Part shown: in pieces, positions 1 through 6,135 of the stretch | Layout: every line of letters starts with the position of its first letter | Numbering within the stretch: position 1 is the stretch's first letter | Assembly: GCA_022599995.1 (NCBI GenBank) | Contig: JAHZLG010000232.1 | Location: forward strand, 1 to 6,135 | Direction of reading: 5' to 3' | From: Alphaproteobacteria bacterium | Lineage (GTDB): Bacteria; Pseudomonadota; Alphaproteobacteria; CBDBCS01; JAHZLG01 | Length of the DNA stretch: 6,135 nucleotides | Made by a program: the position numbers and the translations under genes | The notes under the pieces: generated by a model | Seen by the model: the letters and a program-made list of their open reading frames with translations, nothing else | Database searches by the model: none | Told to the model about the DNA's origin: nothing

Positions 1-3000
1 ATCCAAAACCACCGCGAGCAGAAAGCCCATCAATGCGGAATCCCCGCGCTTCCGGCAGGTTGTCAAAATTAATCTCTGCAGAGAAATCGGATCGATCACC
101 GCTCCCCCAGACCACATAGCTTGCCCCCTTCGCGGTTATAATCGTCCCCGTCGTCGCAGCGACTGAGCCAAACACGATATCATCGTACCCATCGCCGTTC
201 AGATCGGCGTCCGTCGAAATTCCTCTGGAAAAGTAATATGAGTTGTCGCCCATCATGCTGAATCCGTCGGTATTTGCGCCATCGGCGGAAATCCCAGCCA
301 CATCAAAAACCCGGGGTGAATCAGGATCATCCGGTTCGGTCGGCGTGCCAAAATCCTTCGACGCCTTGCCCCAGATCACGAAGGTTTCGCCGTTGCCAGC
401 CGCAACCACAATCTCGCTATAGCCATCTCCATCGAGATCGCCAGCGGCACTGACTCCTAATCCTAAGCTGTAGTTTCGATCTTCATTGCTCAGGTTATCA
501 ATCACGAAGCCCTGATCGGGGGAAAGGGCAAAGATATTGTTGGGCAGGGTGGTGAAATCCTGCCCGCCCCAAAACACGAAGGCACGCCCGTCATAGGCGG
601 AGCCTGCGTTCACTCCCGAAACTTGCGGGAAATATGAGCTCCCTACTAAAATGTCGTCATAGCCGTCCCCATTAATGTCCCCGAGTGAGCCGAGGTGTTC
701 GCCAAGACCTGTCGTGGTTGATTTGTTCGCATATGAGTACTGGTGCGGCAAATAGGCAAAGCCTTGGCTTGCTGTGATGTTCTCTATCTGAAGTAAGGCC
801 GGAATAGCAGTGGGATCGAGCGATACCGCGGCGGCATCATTGTAGCCAGTAAATTCCACATTCTTGAGCAAAATCGTTTGCGCATTGTGGTTGACCGTCA
901 CATCCCCCTCTGCGTTGGTGCTAAGAAGATATTGATTCTGATTGTTTTTGAAATACACGGTATCGAGGGTGCCATCGCCCCCATCAATGGTGAGGCTCGC
1001 ACTATTCCCGGTCAGTTCGATATTGCGGAAGGTGTCGTCTTCGCTTCCCCCATCCAGCAACAGACTCCCTCTGAAACCCGAGAGGGTAATGTTTTCGAAC
1101 AGGTCTGCCCCGGTGCCGCTTTCGACGGTAAGTGAGCTGGTATTCCCTGACAACGAAATATCAGTGATCGTGTCCGCCCCCGCCCCGGTCGTGATCGAGA
1201 GGGTCGATTCGTTCCCGGTGAGGGAAATGCCCTGCACCAGCTGACCGACCGCACCAAATGCGAGATACCCTTGGGAACTTTCCCCCGAAAGGGTAACGGA
1301 TTCCACCGTCGCCGCCCCATCGTTCATGGAAATGGTCAGCGATGAGGACGCCCCCGATGCCTCGATCCGAGAGATGGTGTCCGTGCCGCCGCCGTGCAGA
1401 ATATGAAGGCTTCCGTGCTCTCCCGCGAGGGTAACGGATTGGATGGTGTTGATGCCAATCCCCGCATCGAGGGTGACAGACGTGTCGTCACCCAGAATGT
1501 TCACCGCTTTCAGGGTGTCATTCCCGTCGCCGCCATGGATGCTGAGGCGAGCCTCCCCCGCCCCGAAGTCGAGACCCTCGACCCTATCGTCGCCGTCGCC
1601 CAAGGTAATATCCAGATAACCCCCGCGCCCATCAAGCGAGGTGTCGACCACGGTGTCATCCCCAGCCCCAGTCGCAATCAATGCCCAGGCCGAAGCCGAG
1701 TGCAGGAATTCAAAATAGGCCCCGGCAACCTCATCACTGCCCTCACCGGTGTCAATGACCACAAGCGAGGGTGCCGCCGCCTCCGAAGCCACATAGGTAA
1801 CCGACAACACCATATCATCGCCATCGTTGGTTTTCACAAAAACCCCGCCATTGGGGACCGCTTCCAGTTGCGCCAGAATGACAAGGTCGTTGGCGGTGCT
1901 TTTCGTCGACAAAGAGGTGTCGACCGATGCCGTCGGACTAAAGATCAGGCGCGTGTAGCGCGTGGCACTGTCCGTCGCGAAAAAATGGCCTTCGTGTCCG
2001 ATGTTCTCGATCCCTGCGATTACCATTTGGGGGGCGGGGATTTCGTTGATCCAATCAGTGACGGTCGAGGTGCCAGCATAATCACCGCTGAGCAGATAGT
2101 CGCCTGCACCGAGGGTAAGGGTGTCGTTACCACTTCCTCCGTCGACCAGCCCGCCGCCAAAGCTGCTCCCGACGGTGTTCCAGCCGAAGGTGTCGTTTCC
2201 ACTGCCGCCGTCAATCGTGCTGTTCGTCCCTAGGAGGATGTTGCCAGCGATGTAATCGTTGTTTGCACCCGCATAGATATAGCTATCAACCCCCGATAGC
2301 GTGTTGTCGATAATGCTGTCATCGTGCTCGTCGCCGTTAATCTTGAAATTGTCGCCCGAGATCGTGTTGTCGGCAATGGTGTCATTGTTCCTGCCGCCGT
2401 TAATCTCGACAGTGTCGCCCGAGATCGTGTTGTCGGTAATGGTGTCATTGTTGATCCCTGCATAGATGGCAGCATCATCCCCCGCAATCGTGTTCGACGA
2501 GAACACATCAGTCCCCCCACCAAAGACAACACGCAGGCCATCACCCTTGAATTTGTTGGCTATGATCCTGTCCTTGTCATCGCCCGTATCAATGGAGTAC
2601 GAATCGCCGGTGATCTTGCCGTCGCGGAAGATGTCTTCCCCGGCCAACAGAGTCAAAACCCCGCCATCCTCGGCGATGGTGAAGCCGGTCAGAAAGGAGT
2701 CGAGAGTCGTCGACACGCGGGCACCAGGCTCGTGGTCAACGCTTACCCCAGCCAACACAATCGAATCCACGCCTATTGGCACAAAACCACCGATGTCGAT
2801 ATAGTTAACGAACTCGAAATCCTTCAGGAGCGCGCCGTTCACCATTGTCACGGTGGTGTCAGTGCCATCAATATCGATAACCGTCGAGGTCGGGGAGTAT
2901 AAGATCGTCCCCGAAATTTCGTAGGTGTCCGTGCCTTCCCCCGCGTCGAGCAGGTAGCGATCAACCACAGCCGGGGAGCTGCCACTAAGCAATGCGTTCT

Positions 3001-6000
3001 CGGTGAAGGTATCGTTGCCCGCCCCGCCGTAGATGCGCACCTGTCCAATGCCGGTGCCGTCCTCGGCTCCACCGGTCAGGGTGAAGGTGTTAGCCCCAAA
3101 AGTGTCCTGACCGTCCCCCAAGGACACAACAATCTCGGCAACCGTGTCGAGTGCTTCGAAGGTGTTCCCAGTAAAGACGTCATTGCCTTCATCGCCCTCG
3201 AGGGTGATGGACATGATCGCGGCCCCCGCGCGCACGCTGTTGCTCACGAAGCTGTCGTTCCCGGCACCAAGGGCAACCGAGACGGTCGTGACATTCGCCG
3301 TCGAGGAAAACACGTTGCCCTCCACGGTGTCATCCCCATCGCCGGTCATAATCGGATACCGCGCGAAAGCCCACTCGCCCGGGGTGTTCGCGCCCGATTT
3401 GTTGCCAGGCCCATTTCCGGTTCCGTCGCCGGGGCCCTCTCCGCTGCCCGGGTTTCCCGAGCCCGCCTCGGGAGGCGTGTATGCCTCAATCCTCAGGTCA
3501 ACCCCGTTCGCCGCGGCAAAGGTGTTCCCAGTAATCCGATCATCGCCATCGGCATAGGCTATCGAGATGGCATTGCCGTCCAGTGTTTCCCCGGCCAACT
3601 CGGTTGCCTCCGTCCCGGGGGTGACGACCGTAGGGGGGGGATCGATGTCAAACGATACCGTGATGCTGGAAGTCTCATCGACTTTGGTGGCTGTGATGAT
3701 GTATTGCCGCACGGGGTCGTCGAGGTAGATGCCCGCCTGCTCACCATCGGTCGTGTCGGCATCAACGGTCACGGTGACCTTCCTGTCGGTGCCGAGCGAG
3801 GCAAAAGTCGCCGTGCTCCCGTCGAGGTTTGTGATGCTGTAGGTCGTGTTGTTGCCCACGTTGGCGAACAACGTCGGGACGTCGAACACAAAGTTACTCT
3901 TATCGTCACCACCAAAGGTAGTTTCTGCACCATAAGCCACCAACAGTGGTTGTGCAGTGGGCTGGACAACATAGTACAGTGCCACCGTCGCCGACGTGTC
4001 ATCGGTGGAATCCGCCGAGGTGCCAGCATTGTCATTTGCGGTCACAACGAGGCTCACAATGCCCGGGGTGCTCGATGCGGGCACCGTGATGACCGAGCCG
4101 TTGATACTCGCTGTCACCGAATCGTGGGCATAAGACACGGTTCCCACCCCAGCAAATGCGCCGCTCGCATTGACACTCACGTCAGAGCCGTTGACCTTCC
4201 CAAAGGTAACAAGCGGCAATGTGACGACCGCAACACCGCTGTCACGCAAGGACAAGGTCACCACCGTGCTGTCATCATCGGCATCGGTCGCCGTCACCGA
4301 CACCAGAAGGACCCCCTGATCCGCGAAGTAGGTTTGCACCCCATCAGGGTTCGCAAGGGTGAGCATGCCGCCATCAAGCACGAAAGAATCCGCAGCCAAT
4401 TCAGACACCGCCCCCAATTCATACGACAGGTCACCATTGCCCCCCGCGACAAAGCCGGCTAGGTCGAACACCTGCGCGGTGCCATCAACGGTTATCTCGG
4501 TGGCACTGCGGGCAACCGAGAGGTAGGGATCAGAATCGGCCTCTACCGTGACCGTGACACTCACCGAGCCCGCATCGCCATCAGCGTCCGTGGCGGCGAA
4601 GGTGATCGTATGTGTCCCCACGGCGGCGGCGGCATCCTCAATCGAGAAGGTCGTCCCATCCGAGGACAGCCCAAAATTCGCCTGATCCGCGGTCAGCGAC
4701 GACATGGCATAGGTGAATTCCCCATTGCCGAATGCCGCGTCAAACAAGGAATCGGCAATGTCGATGGTGGCAGGTGAGTCGGTTGGCAAGCTAAAGGAGG
4801 TCTCTAACAACCCCGCGGCTTTGCCTTGGGGCGTTGTGTCGGACTCGAGCGTGATCGTCACCACCACCGATGTCATGTCACTGCTCGATGCACCGAGACT
4901 GTCGGTCGCGTGGACGGTGAAGGTGTATGTCCCCTCATCCAGCACATGGGAGGCCAACGCGATGATCCCATCCGCCGGGTCGATAGACGCATGGGAGGCA
5001 TCAAAAGAATCGCTGACTTCCAAGGAATAGGTCAGCGGCAAAATTCCCCCCGAAAACCAGCCCGATGCCTGTGCCAGCGAATTCACTATCTGCGTGCCAA
5101 ACTCCTTATCTCCCACGACAAATTCAACGCGACTTGCCTCTTCGACCATGATGGGAAGAGCCTCCACCACGGTCACGCTATAGCGAAAGCGCACGAGATC
5201 GCCATCGTCATCCGTCGCCGTGATCGTCAGGGTGTGCGGCCCGTCCGCAAGCGCAGCATAGCTAACCGTTAGCTCTTGCGTGGCATTGTCGAACACGAAC
5301 CCCCCCGAAGGCGCATTCGTCGAGTGGGTGAATTCGAGGCCTGTCCCGACAAAATAATCCGCCAGAGAGCTCGTCACATCAGCTTCCTCACGTTGCGCCA
5401 AGGCAGGCAGGTCGGGCGTAATCACTTGGGGCACCGACGCGTCGACGCCATAATCGATCACAACAGTGGCACTGTCGGCATCGGTTATATCCTCGTCGGT
5501 TGCCGTCACGGTGAACAATCCATTGCTGCCATAGGAAAGGTAGAGCACCTCATCATAGACATTGTACGAAAAAGCCGAGCCCGCAATGGCTGTGCCGTCA
5601 TCGGTGGTGCCGGTCACGACATAGCGCAGCTGCCCGTCGCCCTCGGCAAAGGGCAGGTCGATCTCGACGAGTTGTGTTCCTCCGGGGGCATCGGTGACCG
5701 TGAGGGTCGTGCCTCCCCCACTGATCGCCTGATCGGCTGGTGCCTCTTCAACAATCGCCACCGTAAAGGACTGCGAGAACGTCGCATCGCCTTCCTCGGC
5801 AAAGATGGTGAACACGTGGTTGCCCGCTTCATAGGAGGCATCGAGCAACAAATCATGCAGGGAATTCAGCGGCAGGGCTTCCCCATTGTACTCGGCACGG
5901 TAGGTCAGCGGTTGGGTCGAGAGAAAGACAGCGTCAACATCCACCGCGAAGGACGGAATATCAGCGATGGCAATCGAGACGTCGGGCACCTCCACTGCTT

Positions 6001-6135
6001 GGTACGTCTTCGTGGGGTCGATGGTGATCGCATCGTCGCGCAACACCAGCAGGGCGTCTTCGGTGACCGTTTGGGCGGTGCCACTCGCATCGAGATACTC
6101 GGTGCCTTGCTTTACCCGAAGAACAAAGGCCGAGG
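1..6135 (-). CDS. Giant cadherin-like / RTX / FG-GAP repeat protein, internal fragment (both ends outside the window)
   Basis: A single frame runs from base 6133 down to base 2 without a stop, giving 2044 codons. Domains in order are a short N-terminal stretch (residues 1-43 of the fragment), eight cadherin-like/Ig-like repeats (44-834), RTX-like array I with a Gly/Pro hinge (835-1080), a spacer (1081-1159), array II (1160-1360), a second spacer (1361-1459), array III with its trailer (1460-1764) and FG-GAP blades (from 1791). The protein is visibly rich in Asp, Gly, Thr and Ser, poor in Lys, and I found no Cys codon. Families with these domains are secreted or surface proteins that fold on binding calcium, usually adhesins or matrix proteins; adhesion is inferred here, and no catalytic domain is seen. 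Start, ribosome binding site, signal sequence and terminator are outside. No gene name can be assigned. Continuous repeat periodicity across the frame argues against frameshifts or a pseudogene. Confidence 0.95.
2..43 (-). other. FG-GAP repeat 4, first 14 residues only
   Basis: The last codons in the window read GFRIDGLSARGGFG. This is the opening strand of the next FG-GAP blade, matching the G-F starts of blades 2 and 3. The calcium loop should follow just outside the left edge, so the propeller and the protein C-terminus lie beyond it. Confidence 0.85.
44..265 (-). other. FG-GAP repeat 3 (beta-propeller blade)
   Basis: The blade opens with GFSMMGDNSYYFSRGIST, then DADLNGDGYDDIVFGSVA and ASYVVWGSG. 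The calcium loop D-L-N-G-D-G-Y-D-D is at 205-179. All side chains expected to hold calcium are present. Confidence 0.94.
266..511 (-). other. FG-GAP repeat 2 (beta-propeller blade)
   Basis: The blade begins GFVIDNL, continues LGLGVSAAGDLDGDGYSE and IVVAAGNGETFVIWGKAS. The calcium loop D-L-D-G-D-G-Y-S-E occupies 439-413, with Glu in place of the last Asp. An acidic, Pro-rich insertion (TPTEPDDPDSPR, near 346-311) lengthens the blade before the next one begins. Confidence 0.94.
512..763 (-). other. FG-GAP repeat 1 (beta-propeller blade)
   Basis: The blade reads G-F-A-Y-L at its start, then GLGEHLGSLGDINGDGYDD and ILVGSSYF, and later GRAFVFWGG. The calcium loop D-I-N-G-D-G-Y-D-D lies at 679-653. 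This is the order of FG-GAP blades found in integrin alpha chains and bacterial surface proteins: a G-x-x-h-x-x-x-G-D strand, the D-x-(N/D)-x-D-G-x-x-D loop, h-h-V-G-(A/S) and then (V/A)-x-V-(F/W)-G. Seven blades normally form a propeller used for ligand or cell-surface binding. Confidence 0.94.
764..841 (-). other. Linker between array III and FG-GAP blades
   Basis: About 26 residues (1765-1790): NDAAAVSLDPTAIPALLQIE, then a short N-I-T-A-S-Q stretch, joining the trailer to the first FG-GAP blade. It is mildly hydrophobic with two prolines. No motif is recognised. Confidence 0.55.
842..988 (-). other. Last rung and RTX-type trailer of array III
   Basis: Residues 1716-1764 begin with IDGGDGTLDTVYF, then a Gln/Asn-rich hairpin ending in YLLS, then DVTVNHN and ILLKNVEFTGY. 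Many RTX proteins end an array in the same way: D-T-V-x-F, a strand with Y-x-h-x, an intervening T-V strand, and L-x-N-V-E-x-h-x-F. The trailer caps the beta-roll. Here it is followed not by a type I secretion signal but by FG-GAP blades, so the protein continues. Confidence 0.8.
989..1756 (-). repeat. RTX/beta-helix array III: one 26-residue and ten exact 23-residue (69-bp) rungs
   Basis: The opening unit (1756-1679, IDTGEGSDEVAGAYF) has 26 residues. Ten units of exactly 23 residues follow, starting at 1678, 1609, 1540, 1471, 1402, 1333, 1264, 1195, 1126 and 1057. The consensus is h-x-x-G-x-G-x-D-T-h-x-x-h-x-h-S-G-N-x-S-x-L-T, for example ITTGAGADTITDISLSGN followed by TSSLT. One half is an RTX turn and the other an (S/T)-G-N/E turn, with hydrophobics placed as in a beta-helix. 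The calcium-type turn is clear in units 2, 3, 4, 6, 9 and 10 (GAGDDTV, GDGDDRV, GDGNDTL, GGGTDTI, GAGADTI, GTGADLF) but lost or altered in others (MNDGAATV, FGAVGQLV). An unrelated pectate-lyase-type helix is an alternative reading, but no catalytic residues are evident. Confidence 0.87.
1757..2053 (-). other. Spacer domain 2 between arrays II and III
   Basis: Residues 1361-1459 lack the rung pattern. The segment begins with the end of the array II trailer (MVIAGIENIGHEGHF), continues with a Thr/Ser-rich part (RLIFSPTASVDTSLSTKST) and a more hydrophobic part (NDLVILAQLEAVPNGGVFV), and ends with a lone RTX-like turn, NDGDDMVLSV, before array III. It may be a small globular plug or a degenerate piece of beta-roll. 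I do not recognise a named family. Confidence 0.55.
2054..2215 (-). repeat. Two classical RTX rungs and trailer closing array II
   Basis: Residues 1307-1360 start with IDGGSGNDTFGWNTV, in a 23-residue unit, followed by VDGGSGNDTLTLGAGDYLL. Both carry the canonical RTX nonapeptide G-G-x-G-N-D-T-h, which binds calcium through the Gly/Asn/Asp turn. After the second the pattern gives way to YLLSGDYAGTSTVTDW, which resembles the hairpin of an RTX trailer and runs into VIAGIENI in the following spacer. Confidence 0.88.
2216..2656 (-). repeat. RTX/beta-helix array II: seven exact 21-residue (63-bp) rungs
   Basis: Residues 1160-1306 divide into seven units of exactly 21 residues, starting at 2656, 2593, 2530, 2467, 2404, 2341 and 2278. 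The central units fit I-x-G-G-x-N-N-D-T-I-x-D-N-T-I-S-G-D, for example INGGRNNDTIADNTISGD. The first unit (starting LTLLAGEDIF) is the most divergent but keeps the Asp at position 8, the hydrophobic at 10 and the Gly at 17. Asp at position 8, a hydrophobic residue at 10 and Gly at 17 recur in all units, and Asn at 13 in five or six. The pattern combines an RTX-like G-x-x-N-D turn with an N-T-I-S-G-D turn, consistent with a right-handed beta-helix or beta-roll of 21 residues per coil. No insertion or deletion disturbs the phase. Confidence 0.87.
2333..2452 (-). repeat. Near-identical 63-bp tandem duplication inside array II
   Basis: Bases 2333-2389 and 2396-2452 match at 53 of 57 positions by my count, with an offset of exactly 63 bases. 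The core, 2351-2389 against 2414-2452, differs at a single base, which changes Ala to Thr in the protein. Neighbouring rungs are far more diverged at the DNA level, so these two look like the youngest copies, made by unequal crossing-over or slippage of one rung. Confidence 0.92.
2657..2893 (-). other. Spacer domain 1, beginning with an RTX-trailer-like segment
   Basis: Residues 1081-1159 interrupt the rung pattern. The first half, following the last D-T-Y rung, has STVIDIDGTDTTVTMVNG and then LLKDFEFVNYIDI, which resembles the trailer that closes many RTX arrays (D-T-h, then a hydrophobic hairpin, then L-x-x-h-E-x-h). The second half (VDSIVLAGVSV, DSFLTGFTIAEDGG) has the hydrophobic alternation of beta strands and leads directly into array II. 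I do not recognise it as a named domain. Confidence 0.6.
2894..3631 (-). repeat. RTX-like array I, irregular rungs of about 25-29 residues
   Basis: Residues 835-1080 carry repeated glycine/aspartate turns: ADGDDRITGNTF, GDGDDTVEGNVF, GAGNDSFVSNSV, GDEGNDVFTGNTF, GDGQDTFGANTF, GAGNDTFTENAL and GEGTDTYEIS. Each G-x-G-x-D-(T/S)-h turn is followed after two or three residues by an N-(T/V/S)-h step, then a variable segment of about 10-15 residues with alternating hydrophobics. RTX nonapeptide turns bind calcium between successive beta-roll layers; the extra N-T-F step is more like a beta-helix turn, so each rung seems to hold one calcium turn and one Asn-containing turn. The spacing is irregular, unlike the two later arrays. 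The array runs straight into a spacer whose start resembles an RTX trailer. Confidence 0.83.
3371..3478 (-). other. Gly/Pro-rich flexible hinge inserted in array I
   Basis: Residues 886-921 are almost wholly Gly, Pro, Ser, Asn, Thr, Glu and Asp, with runs such as AGSGNPGSGEGPGDGTG. This low-complexity stretch separates the first RTX-like rung (ADGDDRITGNTF, near 3570-3535) from the second (GDGDDTVEGNVF, near 3345-3310). It is probably unstructured and would either loop out of the beta-roll or give flexibility between the stalk and the RTX region. Confidence 0.85.
3632..6004 (-). repeat. Eight cadherin-like/Ig-like beta-sandwich repeats
   Basis: Residues 44-834 split into eight units of about 87-110 residues: 6004-5744, 5743-5447, 5446-5159, 5158-4838, 4837-4535, 4534-4235, 4234-3962 and 3961-3632. 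Each closes with a strand pair of the form h-T-h-T-A-T-D-x-D-G-D...T-V-x-V-x-V, best seen as LTITATDDDGD (near 5230-5198), ITFAATDADGD (near 4610) and VSVTATDADDD (near 4300). Many carry a mid-domain L-x-Y-x-h strand (LRYVV, LPLTYSLEV, GEFTYAM, GDLSYEL, GTVSYAH). This is the pattern of bacterial cadherin-like, dystroglycan-type and VCBS/He_PIG repeats, which form rod-like stalks stiffened by calcium between domains. The Asp-rich closing motif is degenerate in the first (FAEEGD), fourth (HATDSLG), seventh (TANDNAG) and eighth (TATKVDE) units. Unit borders are my estimates to within about ten residues. The exact Pfam family of each unit is uncertain. Confidence 0.82.
3633..3640 (+). repeat. Eight-base G homopolymer (C8 in the coding strand)
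   Basis: The plus strand has eight consecutive G at the codons for the last Pro residues of D-P-P-P-T-V-V, exactly at the border between the cadherin-like repeats and array I. It is the longest mononucleotide run I noticed in the window. Tracts of this length can slip during replication; a gain or loss of one base would cut off all the RTX and FG-GAP parts. In the sequence as given the frame is intact through the tract. Confidence 0.9.
6005..6133 (-). other. N-terminal edge segment, probably the tail of a preceding repeat or linker
   Basis: The first 43 residues of the fragment contain V-L-R-V-K-Q-G-T-E-Y-L-D and, a little later, DALLVLRDDAITIDPTKTY. They do not form a complete cadherin-like unit and lack the closing T-A-T-D motif. 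The segment may be part of a different domain that begins beyond the right edge. I do not recognise it. Confidence 0.5.

Noticed and set aside
989..1756. Array III as a pectate-lyase-type enzyme domain
   Set aside because: The coil shape would fit, but rungs are uniform and carry RTX turns. I see no cluster of conserved catalytic residues standing out from the repeat.
1394..2233. Plus-strand open frame of 279 codons
   Set aside because: It is read codon-for-codon opposite the minus-strand gene. Plus-strand stops would need TTA, CTA or TCA codons in the gene, which are rare in this GC-rich coding sequence. The translation shows no recognisable domain, while the minus strand shows strict repeats throughout the same bases.
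2333..2452. Regular direct repeats as a CRISPR array
   Set aside because: The 63-bp period is a multiple of three, the intervening bases are coding and similar between units, and the frame continues through it as protein repeats.
2230..2544. Minus-strand open frame of 104 codons with Thr/Arg-rich repeats
   Set aside because: It is out of frame with the main gene, and its repeats come from the same 63-bp units read in another frame.
2324..2902. Plus-strand open frame of 192 codons with internal repeats
   Set aside because: Its repeats (a repeated VARDRVVGNGVIV phrase) are only the antisense reading of the 63-bp rungs of array II.
3704..4462. Plus-strand open frame of 252 codons
   Set aside because: It is antisense to the cadherin-like repeats in the same codon register, rich in Arg and His from complementing Thr, Ala and Val codons, and has no recognisable motif.
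4622..4633. GGC x4 run as a trinucleotide microsatellite
   Set aside because: Only four copies, encoding an Ala run in a cadherin-like unit. It is too short to be notable.

Overview
The whole window lies inside one very large protein-coding gene on the minus strand. Read from the right edge to the left edge, in the frame whose codons occupy plus-strand triplets 2-4, 5-7 and so on up to 6131-6133, I translated every codon and found no stop in 2044 consecutive codons. There is also no credible start or end of the gene. Both termini lie outside: the N-terminus beyond base 6135 and the C-terminus before base 1. I see no intergenic DNA, RNA gene, insertion sequence, CRISPR array or promoter, and the plus-strand reading frames are antisense shadows.

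The protein is a mosaic surface or secreted protein of the calcium-dependent giant adhesin type. From N to C the window shows: about eight cadherin-like/Ig-like beta-sandwich repeats of about 100 residues (6004-3632), several ending in a T-A-T-D-x-D-G-D motif; a first RTX-like array with irregular rungs, interrupted by a Gly/Pro-rich hinge (3631-2894); a spacer (2893-2657); a second array of seven exact 21-residue rungs followed by two classical RTX rungs (2656-2054); a second spacer (2053-1757); a third array with ten exact 23-residue rungs (1756-842) closed by an RTX-type trailer; and FG-GAP (integrin alpha-like) blades, three complete and a fourth cut by the left edge (763-2).

The sequence suggests a Gram-negative bacterium with GC-rich DNA, probably free-living or marine. 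This is inferred only from the protein type and codon use (GAC, GGC, ACC, GTG and CTC preferred, with few TTA, CTA or TCA codons). The genus cannot be named. Export by a type I secretion system is plausible from the RTX character and the absence of cysteine, but the secretion signal and the transporter genes are not in view.

The most interesting features are the three RTX arrays in one polypeptide, each with its own repeat length and each followed by a similar D-T-h...L-x-x-h-E trailer; the strict 21- and 23-residue periods, which mix an RTX turn with an Asn/Ser-Gly turn; a recent-looking 63-bp duplication; and an eight-base G tract at the junction between the adhesive repeats and the RTX region.
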